The notes under the pieces are model-generated. The model made no database searches and was not told the origin of the DNA. It saw only the letters and a program-made list of their open reading frames with translations. A stretch of 40,780 nt of DNA from a virus. Every line of letters starts with the position of its first letter. Positions within the stretch are counted from its first letter, which is position 1. Below are positions 11,687-18,828 of the stretch, piece by piece. The position numbers and the translations under genes are program-made. Location of the stretch: the IMG/VR virus record IMGVR_UViG_3300047355_000078, positions 1 to 40,780 of that record, one strand, 5' to 3'.

Positions 11687-13233
11687 TTGTACCCGACAAA
11701 AAGACGCTCATCATTGACAGCTCGCATAACGAGTCAGTAAGGCAGTTTATACCGCATGCTAAAGAGCTAAACCACAACGGTAAGTCCATGGTGGCTGTGC
11801 CATTTGGTCCGATCGAGGCAATGGTATTGCGCAATATGGGGTTCAGTGTCCCAGACCCTATTAAGCAGTACTACAGTTGGCCTGCGCGGTTTAAGCCAAT
11901 GGACCACCAGATCGATACTTCTTCGTTCCTTACGGCTCATAAGCGCGCGCTATGCCTAAATGCTCCGGGTACTGGGAAGTCTATTAGCTCACTGTGGGCG
12001 GCTGACTTCCTTCTGACAGAAGGCGTGATAAAGAAGATTGTTATTGTAGCGCCACTGAGTACGCTAAAAGTTGTGTGGGGTGCAGAGATCCGGCACCACA
12101 TGCCACACCGACAGTTCGTGATTTGCACTGGCACGAAGAAGAAACGGATAGAGCTGCTACAGCAGACTGGGGTGCAGTATGTGATCATAAATCATGATGG
12201 GTTCACAAACATGCGCGACTATATGACTGACATAGACTTAGTTATATACGACGAGGCGACGGCACTTAAATCACCATCATCACAAAGGTTTAAATTATTT
12301 TACAAGTGGGTAAACACACATCATCCGTGGCTGTGGATGTTGACAGGTACACCAATATCACAGACCCCAGCTGACGCATGGACACTGGCGCGCCTCGTAG
12401 AGTCACCAAACGTGCAACGTAGTTTTACCGCGTTCAAAGATGTAGTAATGAAGAAGGTCACGCAGTTTAAGTGGATACCCAGAGAAAACTCATTGGAGAT
12501 CTGCAAGAAGGTGCTTCAGCCGTCGATCAGGTTTTCACTAGATGAGTGTAAGGATCTACCAGCTACAAACTTTGTGGGTAGGAAAACAGCCCTATCTAAA
12601 CAGCAACAGAAAGCATTTAAGGATATGCAGGACCGAGCAGTTACGACGTTCAAAGACGGCCAAGTCACAGCCGCGAACACAGCTGTAATGCTTTCAAAGC
12701 TACTGCAGATCGCATGTGGTGTTGTGTACACCGAAGATTCGTCGATTGCCTTAGATTGTGCTGAACGGTATAATACTCTAACTAACTTGCTAAATGAGAT
12801 CGGCGACAAAGCCATAATATTTGTGCCACTCAAAGGTGTGCAGAGGTTTTTACTGGACAAACTTCGTGCGGATAAATTTACTGTAGAGCTGGTAAACGGC
12901 GATGTAAGTAAAAAAGACCGCGACGAGATATTCCATAACTTTCAGCACACCGATGAGCCTAAAATATTGCTAGCACACCCGAAGGTTGCGGCACATGGTT
13001 TGACACTTACGGCGTCAAAAGACATTGTTTGGTACGCCCCTATATATTCATTGGAGCAGTACGAGCAAGCAAATGCACGGATACGCAGGCTGAGTACAGA
13101 AGGTAAAACAACTGTCTGGCATATCTATGCTACTAACTTCGAGGCGGAACTTTATCGTCGGTTGCGCAAGAAGCAAAGCACACTCGCTGAGTTTTTAGAT
13201 TTGGTGCGTGGCATTAATCATGATGAATCATGA
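11668..13233 (+). CDS. SNF2/DEAD-type superfamily 2 helicase
   Basis: 521 residues from GTG 11668; GTG 11680 is a real alternative since the AGGGGG ribosome site abuts 11668. Motif I is LNAPGTGKS (near 97-105), motif II is YDEA (near 193), motif III is MLTGTPIS (near 223-230), and the C-terminal RecA lobe has LLAHPKVAAHGLTL and motif VI QANARIRRLS. The HepA/SNF2 style of motifs V-VI and the short length match the phage helicases that partner VRR-NUC nucleases. Predicted to translocate on duplex DNA and remodel or unwind recombination intermediates. It overlaps the VRR-NUC gene by about 19 bp. Confidence 0.92.
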   Translation: MGESVLVVPDKKTLIIDSSHNESVRQFIPHAKELNHNGKSMVAVPFGPIEAMVLRNMGFSVPDPIKQYYSWPARFKPMDHQIDTSSFLTAHKRALCLNAPGTGKSISSLWAADFLLTEGVIKKIVIVAPLSTLKVVWGAEIRHHMPHRQFVICTGTKKKRIELLQQTGVQYVIINHDGFTNMRDYMTDIDLVIYDEATALKSPSSQRFKLFYKWVNTHHPWLWMLTGTPISQTPADAWTLARLVESPNVQRSFTAFKDVVMKKVTQFKWIPRENSLEICKKVLQPSIRFSLDECKDLPATNFVGRKTALSKQQQKAFKDMQDRAVTTFKDGQVTAANTAVMLSKLLQIACGVVYTEDSSIALDCAERYNTLTNLLNEIGDKAIIFVPLKGVQRFLLDKLRADKFTVELVNGDVSKKDRDEIFHNFQHTDEPKILLAHPKVAAHGLTLTASKDIVWYAPIYSLEQYEQANARIRRLSTEGKTTVWHIYATNFEAELYRRLRKKQSTLAEFLDLVRGINHDES

Positions 13234-13257
13234 TGACTAAACTACTAAGGAGGTTGT

Positions 13258-13641
13258 ATGAACTACGAACAAGCGGCCGAGAAATACCTCAAGGTCAAGA
13301 AAGATATGGAAGCTCTCGACAGGGAGTTCAAAGAGCGCAAAGCTAAAGTGCGCGAAAAGTTAGTTGTATTAGAAAACTGGTTTACTGCAAAAGCTCAAGA
13401 AGACGGGCTGTCGTCAGTCAAGACATCTTGTGGCACTGCGTACTGGTCAACTCATCACTCAGCGACAGTCGCGTCGCGTGAAGACTTTTTTAGCTTTTGT
13501 AGGGATGAAGATGCGTGGGACTTGCTTGAAGCACGTGCGTCTAAAACCGCAGTAAAAAGCTATATCGAGGCGGCAGGTGAACCACCACCCGGCGTCAACT
13601 ACAGCGCAGTAAATGTGTTTAATTTCCGTAGAGCAAACTGA
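13258..13641 (+). CDS. phage protein with N-terminal coiled coil, probably replication-associated
   Basis: 127 residues; very strong AAGGAGG 5 nt before ATG 13258. Residues 8-45 are a heptad-rich charged helix (KVKKDMEALDREFKERKAKV); the second half (GTAYWSTHHSATVASREDFF, then WDLLEARASKTAV and PPPGVNYSAVNV) is a pattern I recall from small unannotated phage proteins encoded next to ssDNA-binding or recombination genes. Biochemical role unknown. The putative ssDNA-binding protein gene follows 10 bp downstream. Confidence 0.8.
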   Translation: MNYEQAAEKYLKVKKDMEALDREFKERKAKVREKLVVLENWFTAKAQEDGLSSVKTSCGTAYWSTHHSATVASREDFFSFCRDEDAWDLLEARASKTAVKSYIEAAGEPPPGVNYSAVNVFNFRRAN

Positions 13642-13651
13642 GGCAATAAAT

Positions 13652-14551
13652 ATGAGTAACACAGCAAACGTACCGGCGCACATCGCTGCTAGAATTGCAG
13701 AGCGTCAAAAGTCTGGCAAAAAGTCGATATTGGCGTCTGCCATTGTTTCCGATAGTGGGCCGAGCATACCTCGCATAAGTATGAGAGCTGGGCGGTTCCG
13801 CTTAGTCGAAGCCGGTGTAGAAACTACAATCGGTACTTCACTAGATGTAGTAATCGTAGGTGTTAACCCCAAGGTCAGTAAGGTCTTTTACGCGTCGAAC
13901 TATGACGGCGGCAACGACAACAATCGTCCGGCGTGTTTCTCGAACAACGGCACCACCCCAGATGACATGGTCGAAAGCCCCGTCTCTGACAGCTGTGCTA
14001 ATTGCGCACACAACGTGCTGGGGTCTAAGATCACGCCGTCAGGTGCTAAATCGAAGATGTGTTCTGATCAACGACACCTAGCAGTAGTCCCTGCGGCAGA
14101 CCCTCACAAGGTTTATTCGCTGACTGTTCCTGTTAGTGGGATGCGTGGGTTACGGGAGTACTTCACTGAACTCGCTAATTACAACATTAATCCCGAAGAG
14201 GCCATCACAGAGCTTGGCTTCGATGAAAACGCGAGTTATCCTAAGTTGGTATTTAGCCACAAAGGCTATGTCCCCGAAAAAGCAATAGAAGTCGTCGAAA
14301 ACTGGCTTGAGTCCGACTACACCAAGGTAGCAACGAGACAAAAACCACTGTCCGCCACTGCGGGTTTGCCACCGGCGCAGACAGCAGCGAAGATCGAGCC
14401 GCCAAAACCTACTGCGGCAGATGATGAGGCAGATGCTTACGAGGAGGAAGCGCCGGTCGTTGCCAAAAATACTAAAGAAAAGCCGACGGTTACGCCGGTA
14501 AAAGCGTCTGACGAGTTAGCAAGCAAGTTGGATAGCTTATTTGATGAGTAG
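13652..14551 (+). CDS. putative single-stranded DNA-binding protein with zinc-binding insertion
   Basis: 299 residues from ATG 13652 (GAGG 8 nt upstream); the frame is open from GTG 13613 but that lacks a ribosome site. The core (RISMRAGRFRLVEAGVETTI and VVIVGVNPKVSKVFYA) is beta-rich, followed by a Cys cluster (CFSNN..., CANC, then MCSDQ) likely to bind zinc. The C-terminal 80 residues are a disordered Pro/Ala/Glu-rich linker ending in the acidic tip LDSLFDE, the hallmark of phage and bacterial SSBs that recruit partners through the tail. The position between recombination genes and primase fits. The family is inferred from architecture, not from a definite match. Confidence 0.7.
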   Translation: MSNTANVPAHIAARIAERQKSGKKSILASAIVSDSGPSIPRISMRAGRFRLVEAGVETTIGTSLDVVIVGVNPKVSKVFYASNYDGGNDNNRPACFSNNGTTPDDMVESPVSDSCANCAHNVLGSKITPSGAKSKMCSDQRHLAVVPAADPHKVYSLTVPVSGMRGLREYFTELANYNINPEEAITELGFDENASYPKLVFSHKGYVPEKAIEVVENWLESDYTKVATRQKPLSATAGLPPAQTAAKIEPPKPTAADDEADAYEEEAPVVAKNTKEKPTVTPVKASDELASKLDSLFDE

Positions 14552-14559
14552 TAAAGAGT

Positions 14560-14580
14560 GAGGCCTACGGGCCTCATTTC
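14560..14580 (+). terminator. short hairpin between SSB and primase genes
   Basis: GAGGCC-TACG-GGCCTC, a perfect 6-bp stem followed only by ATTTC. It may be a weak or partial terminator that lowers expression of the primase relative to the SSB-like gene. Confidence 0.5.
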
Positions 14581-14597
14581 GACTAAGGGGATCGTTG

Positions 14598-17549
14598 GTG
14601 AATACAAAAGAATTTCTAACTAAGGTATGCCCACAAAAAGATAAGATCGTAGTAACGCAGTACAACCACTTAAAGAACAAGTTCTGGAACCGTGAGATAT
14701 ATTCATTCGACGAGTTAGACAGGGCCGAAGCGGACATACTCCGCTGGGATCAACAGCAAGACGTTACGATCTATTACAGTATTGGGGCATTTGCAGATAA
14801 CGTAGAAGTGGGCGCAGACGGACGCTCAAAAATTCGCAGGACACAAAACTTAGCTACTGTATTTAAAACACTTTGTTTCGACTTAGATTGTGGGCAAGAC
14901 AAGCCCTATAAGACCAAAGAAGAAGGTCTAATAAAGTTGGTCGAGGTTGTTAAAGAACTGGGCTTGCCGAAGCCTATGATTGTTTCTTCCGGTAACGGTG
15001 CGCACGTTTATTGGCCGCTGTCTGCCACTATAGAAAAAGATATGTGGGTGTCAGTGTCTAGTGCGCTAAGTGACGCGCTATTCGACAAAGGTTTGGAAAT
15101 AGACGCGAGCAAGATAAAAGACCCGTCTATGGTGCTCCGCCCTGTGGGTAGCTTCCACAAGAAGGCAGAATGGAAACCTGTCGAGGTAATCTTAGAAGGC
15201 GATGGAGACTCAGACATCGCAGTGCTGGCAGGCCTGCTCAAGGACTACATGGGTAAGCCAAAGGCTGATAAGAAAAAGCCTCGTAGTGCGATGCTCGATG
15301 CTGTGCTAGATGAAAGCAATGACCTAGACATCGACTCTATCGCAGAGAAGTGCGCCCAAATAAACGCCTTGTTAGAGAGTGGCGGTGTGCTAGATGCAGG
15401 GGGTAACCCTGTAGATGAGCCTATGTGGCGGGCGTCGTTGGGCATTGCGAAGTTTACCCCAGACCCAGAGGTGTCAGTCGTCTTGTTAGCAGGGGGGCAC
15501 CCTGAGTTTGACTTCGACGCTAACATGGAAAAGCTATCAGGCTGGAAGGGGACTGGTCCCACCACATGCGCGACGCTAGAACAGTTGTGCCCCAAAGGGT
15601 GTAACGATTGCCCATACCGTGGAGGCATGACATCCCCCGCGCAACTCAGTGGTATATCGTCAGAAATAGTTGAAGAAGTTGTTGATGAGGTGACGCAAGA
15701 GGTTGTGACAAAGACCTTCCAACTGCCAGAGGGATACGCAGTAAAAGATGACTGTATTCTCAGGGAGAAGAAGGTAGAAACAGAGCACGGGATTGCGACC
15801 GAGTGGGAGCGTGTAAGCACCTACCAAATGTACATCAAGAGTATTTTCTTTGACCCTATAGAGCTTGAGACATCGATAAAGGTGGCAATTAAATACCCTA
15901 TACGTGGATGGGAAGAGCACGATTTCCCAGTTGAGGTGTTATCTAGTCTAGGCAAAGAGTTTTCCGCTTTCTTACTTAACACGCAGGTGTTTGGATTTAA
16001 AACCGCACCACAGCAAGAAAAGTTACGAGGGTATCTTATGGACTACTTAGAGATGGTTCAGCAGCGAGTAGCTACTGGCTACGACTATTCGACGTTTGGT
16101 TGGCAGAAGGACGGGTCTTTTATCTGTGGCGATACTATCATCAACGCGCCGCACAACACGACAGACCGTAGGATTACAGGCAATGCACGCGACTTCCTAG
16201 ATCGTGTACGGCAAGAGGGTACGCGAGAAGGCTTTGTCGAAGCGATGTCGATGCTCAACCAATCGGGAACTGAAGTAATACGCATGTGCATACTTATCGC
16301 TACGTCAGGCGTGATAGCGAAGGACGTTGGTAACGGATCAAGTATCGTGTCTATCTATTCTACACTGACCACAACAGGTAAAACGCTGGCGTTATTTGCA
16401 GTTAACAGCTTGTATGGGCACCCGAAGGAACTGATACAGGGGCGCAACGACACATCTAATTTTTTGTATTCGATGCGGGGAACCTTAAACAACCTCCCAC
16501 TGACAATCGATGAATTAACTATGGCCGACGAGTATGCAGTAGCAAGCATGGCGTACTCATTTAGTGAGGGAAAAGAAAAGTCCACGCTTACTTCAGATCG
16601 CCGTATGCGCAAACCTGCGACGTGGGATGGTCCGACATTTATGACAACTAACACGTCTTTGATGGACAAGTTTTCTGACGTGCAACAGGAGTCAGAGCCA
16701 CTTCGTGTAAGGACCTTTGAAGTAAAGCAAGATGACAGGGTGTTCGTATCGCTAGAAAACGAAGATGGCACGTCGCTGGCTAGATCTTTCGGAGACAAAC
16801 TTTTTGAAAACTACGGCTGGGCTTTTCCTGAACTTGCAACTGCAGTATGCGACTTAGGTGGTGCAGAAAAGCTGGCGGTGTCAGGGCGCAAGGACTTTAC
16901 AAAAACGTTTGGTTTTAAGTTTTTACCACAGGAACGCTTCTACGAAGCAATGATCATTTCAGCGTGGACCATGGGTAAGATAGGTAAGGCGCTAGGACTG
17001 TTCCCATTCGATGTCAAAGGCACTATTAAGAGCATGCTGGACTGCGTAGAAGATCTTAGGGAAGACACTGAAAAATCTAAGGTAGACGCACTAGATGTTG
17101 TGGGCCAGTTCATGCAGCAACACAACGATCAGATCATCTCAGTTACTAGACAGTACGGCAAAGACGGTAAACCACAGGTGCAGCACCCTGTACCGGTTAA
17201 GGCTTGTATGCGTGCTGAGTTCGTGTACGACAGTAGTAACCCAATAATGCCGGGGAGTACGTTGGCAATAAACCGGTCGTCCTTTAAGAAATATCTAAAG
17301 GACACTAACGACGCAGAAGATCGGGTACTGCGAGAACTCAAAGAGCTTGGTGCCTTGGCTAAACCTAGTCAGCGTGTGACGCTGTACAAGAATTGCAGTG
17401 GTGTTAGTAACCCCGGACAAGCCTATTGTATAATTGTTAACTTAAACCACCCACGGTTTATAAACGCAGTGTCAGGCACTAAGCATAAAAAGCAGAGTGA
17501 CCTCACAGTAGTTATGTTGCAGGGTATACAGGACGACTCCAATGGCTAG
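14598..17549 (+). CDS. primase-helicase fusion (AEP-type primase plus ATPase)
   Basis: 983 residues from GTG 14598 (AAGGGG 7 nt upstream; the TTG at 14595 is less likely). The N-terminal third looks like an archaeo-eukaryotic-type primase: catalytic FDLD (94-97), SGNGAHVYWP (131-140) and RPVGSFHKK (181-189). A Cys cluster (CPKGCNDC, near 331-338) may bind zinc. The C-terminal part has an ATPase with Walker A in STLTTTGKT (near 590-598), Walker B TIDE (near 636) and a sensor Asn in FMTTNTS, resembling DUF927/virulence-type replicative helicases. It should prime and unwind DNA for the polymerase at 8845. The HNH gene overlaps its end by 8 bp. Confidence 0.9.
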   Translation: MNTKEFLTKVCPQKDKIVVTQYNHLKNKFWNREIYSFDELDRAEADILRWDQQQDVTIYYSIGAFADNVEVGADGRSKIRRTQNLATVFKTLCFDLDCGQDKPYKTKEEGLIKLVEVVKELGLPKPMIVSSGNGAHVYWPLSATIEKDMWVSVSSALSDALFDKGLEIDASKIKDPSMVLRPVGSFHKKAEWKPVEVILEGDGDSDIAVLAGLLKDYMGKPKADKKKPRSAMLDAVLDESNDLDIDSIAEKCAQINALLESGGVLDAGGNPVDEPMWRASLGIAKFTPDPEVSVVLLAGGHPEFDFDANMEKLSGWKGTGPTTCATLEQLCPKGCNDCPYRGGMTSPAQLSGISSEIVEEVVDEVTQEVVTKTFQLPEGYAVKDDCILREKKVETEHGIATEWERVSTYQMYIKSIFFDPIELETSIKVAIKYPIRGWEEHDFPVEVLSSLGKEFSAFLLNTQVFGFKTAPQQEKLRGYLMDYLEMVQQRVATGYDYSTFGWQKDGSFICGDTIINAPHNTTDRRITGNARDFLDRVRQEGTREGFVEAMSMLNQSGTEVIRMCILIATSGVIAKDVGNGSSIVSIYSTLTTTGKTLALFAVNSLYGHPKELIQGRNDTSNFLYSMRGTLNNLPLTIDELTMADEYAVASMAYSFSEGKEKSTLTSDRRMRKPATWDGPTFMTTNTSLMDKFSDVQQESEPLRVRTFEVKQDDRVFVSLENEDGTSLARSFGDKLFENYGWAFPELATAVCDLGGAEKLAVSGRKDFTKTFGFKFLPQERFYEAMIISAWTMGKIGKALGLFPFDVKGTIKSMLDCVEDLREDTEKSKVDALDVVGQFMQQHNDQIISVTRQYGKDGKPQVQHPVPVKACMRAEFVYDSSNPIMPGSTLAINRSSFKKYLKDTNDAEDRVLRELKELGALAKPSQRVTLYKNCSGVSNPGQAYCIIVNLNHPRFINAVSGTKHKKQSDLTVVMLQGIQDDSNG

Positions 17550-17793
17550 AGACTACAAGAGCGAGTACAAGAAGTATCACTCGAAAGATGAGCAAAAGAA
17601 AAAACGCGCCGCACGTAACGCAGCGCGTCGTACCATGGAGAAAGAAGGCAAGGTTAGCAAGGGCGATGGCAATGACGTTAATCACAAGAAGCCGCTTGCT
17701 AAAGGTGGTAGCAACGAACGCAGTAACTTGAACGTCAAGCCAAAGTCAGCAAACCGATCGTTCCCCCGCACAAAACGTGCGAGGATGAAGTAA
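17542..17793 (+). CDS. small HNH-like protein
   Basis: 83 residues, highly basic (long Lys/Arg-rich N-terminal helix). The motif DVNHKKPLAKGGSNERSNL, followed by NVKPKSANRS, gives the His and Asn residues of an HNH fold, although it lacks the CxxC zinc knuckles of larger family members. It overlaps the primase end by 8 bp and is the last gene of the plus-strand block. Possible roles are DNA nicking or packaging; small HNH proteins aid terminases in some phages. Role inferred. Confidence 0.8.
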   Translation: MARDYKSEYKKYHSKDEQKKKRAARNAARRTMEKEGKVSKGDGNDVNHKKPLAKGGSNERSNLNVKPKSANRSFPRTKRARMK

Positions 17794-17796
17794 AGC

Positions 17797-17824
17797 GTAG
17801 AGCCGCACGGGCCTACCGTTTTTT
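17797..17824 (+). terminator. terminator of the plus-strand block
   Basis: GTAG-a-GCC (17797-17804), loop GCACG, GGC-CTAC (17810-17816), then CGTTTTTT. The stem has one bulged A. It lies in the 34-bp gap between convergent operons. Confidence 0.75.
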
Positions 17825-17827
17825 AGC

Positions 17828-17947
17828 TCACTTTTTCTTCTTGCGGTTGGTTGCTGCTCGCTGGCCGCGCTTTGGCATGCTTCGCTTCATGCACTTACCG
17901 GCCTTCTTACACTTTGCAGGGTGGGGACATCCTTTGCATGGGGTCAT
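17828..17947 (-). CDS. 39-aa Cys/Lys-rich protein, last gene of the late operon
   Basis: ATG at 17947 overlaps the TGA of the previous gene by one base (TGATG), with AAGGAG about 6 nt upstream; stop TGA at 17828-17830. The product has four Cys near the start (TPCKGCPHPAKCKKAGKC), possibly a metal-binding knuckle, and a basic tail ending in four Lys. Too short for usual ORF calling, but ribosome site and coupling support it. It belongs to the series of five tiny basic proteins. A virion DNA-associated role is possible. Confidence 0.65.
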   Translation of the reverse strand: MTPCKGCPHPAKCKKAGKCMKRSMPKRGQRAATNRKKKK

Positions 17948-18210
17948 CACTTACTCCTTCTGCGTTTACCTGAAGCGGTAACGGCGTGCTTAATTTTAGC
18001 AGGTCCAGTCTTACGTCGCGCAGACGATGCTTTCTCTGCCTTGGTCATTTTAGCTGCAACGGCCTTGGGCCTACAAGATGGGTATGGGCGCTTACTCTCG
18101 CCTTTCTTTGCAGACTTGCGGCCGCAAGGCTTACCTGTCTTAACGTCAGTCCAATCTTCTTTGAACCATTTCTTAAGGGCAGCGCCCTTCTTACTTTTTC
18201 TTACGGCCAC
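17947..18210 (-). CDS. 87-aa Lys-rich protein (DUF5872-like)
   Basis: GTG start at 18210. The sequence LKKWFKEDWTDVKTGKPCGR, then KRPYPSCRPKAVAAKMTKAE, resembles the DUF5872-type proteins found in many aquatic phages and giant viruses: a W-containing N-terminal helix, a CGR motif, PYP-C-P, and a Lys/Arg-rich tail. About one third of the residues are Lys or Arg. It overlaps the preceding gene by 20 bp. Possibly packaged with DNA; function unproven. Confidence 0.75.
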   Translation of the reverse strand: MAVRKSKKGAALKKWFKEDWTDVKTGKPCGRKSAKKGESKRPYPSCRPKAVAAKMTKAEKASSARRKTGPAKIKHAVTASGKRRRSK

Positions 18211-18358
18211 TTTTGTTACCCCAGTTCTTAGCGCCTACCTTACGGCACTTGGCGACTGCACCAGATGCGTATGCTGAAGGCCAAACCTTGTAACGAGACT
18301 TAACCTTCTTAGCGCACGCGTCGTTGGCTTTCTTACTTTTTGGCGTTGCTTTTGGCAT
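18191..18358 (-). CDS. 55-aa Lys-rich protein with YKVWPSAYASGAV motif
   Basis: ATG at 18358, TAA at 18191-18193; not long enough for common ORF thresholds, but clearly coding: CAKKVKSRYKVWPSAYASG, then AVAKCRKVGAKNWGNKS, is a motif repeatedly seen in small proteins of aquatic phages. It overlaps the genes on both sides (26 and 20 bp). Basic, two Cys. Together with the 17947-18210 product it carries the two halves of the longer DUF5872-like proteins, so it may be a split version of one ancestral gene (inference). Confidence 0.75.
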   Translation of the reverse strand: MPKATPKSKKANDACAKKVKSRYKVWPSAYASGAVAKCRKVGAKNWGNKSGRKKK

Positions 18359-18569
18359 TTTTCTTCCTCATGGGCACACCTGCTTTTTCGGCTGCCGCCT
18401 TCATCCGTGCGTCCATCTTAGCGTTACGCATTTGCTCTGCCATCTTTTTCTGTGCGGCGGGGCTAGGTGTAGAACTTTTAGCGCGCTTATGGTCGGCAAT
18501 CAAACGCGCCTCAATCTGTGCCTGAGTCATACGCTTTTTTGCTGCTGGCTTTTTTGCGGGTTTTTTCAT
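18333..18569 (-). CDS. 78-aa Lys/Ala-rich histone-like protein
   Basis: ATG 18569. KKPAKKPAAKKRMTQAQIEA at the N-terminus resembles the KPA-rich tails of H1-like proteins; the middle is a charged helix (AAQKKMAEQMRNAKMDARMK); the C-terminus is again Lys-rich. Strongly basic without Cys. Probably binds nucleic acid electrostatically; packaging or condensation of virion DNA is a reasonable guess. Confidence 0.72.
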   Translation of the reverse strand: MKKPAKKPAAKKRMTQAQIEARLIADHKRAKSSTPSPAAQKKMAEQMRNAKMDARMKAAAEKAGVPMRKKNAKSNAKK

Positions 18570-18571
18570 AA

Positions 18572-18826
18572 TTACTTCCTCGACTTAGCACCGGAACACT
18601 TCCAGCGTTTACGGCTTAGATTGTTTGGTGTGTTAGGGTCGTTTGCCTTCTTCTTGGGCAGACGCTTCTTGATACCAAGTGAACGTGCACAGTAAGAGTC
18701 GCCTTTGCTGGTACCCGGCTTTACGCGCGGGCCGCCGCCTTTGGCTTTACCTGCTTGGCCGTAGGATACCTTCTTGCCTGATGCAGTGACCTTTACCTTG
18801 GCCTTACCTTTTCTCGGCGTTGCCAT
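18572..18826 (-). CDS. 84-aa basic protein with PGTSKGDSYCARS motif
   Basis: ATG 18826, two bases after the giant protein's stop region, 2 bp before the next gene. It is Lys/Gly-rich, with GQAGKAKGGGPRVKPGTSKG, then DSYCARS and PNTPNNLSRKRWKC, a small family that I recall from aquatic phage late operons. Two Cys could form a metal site with neighbours. Function unknown; likely a virion component given its position. Confidence 0.78.
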   Translation of the reverse strand: MATPRKGKAKVKVTASGKKVSYGQAGKAKGGGPRVKPGTSKGDSYCARSLGIKKRLPKKKANDPNTPNNLSRKRWKCSGAKSRK

Positions 18827-18828
18827 GT

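Noticed and set aside
13613-13651. Upstream GTG start of the SSB-like gene
   Set aside because: Adds 13 residues encoded by the end of the previous gene and has no ribosome site, while ATG 13652 does.
15245-15820. 191-aa antisense ORF opposite the primase-helicase gene
   Set aside because: Shadow of the real gene; Ser/Pro-rich composition and no ribosome site.
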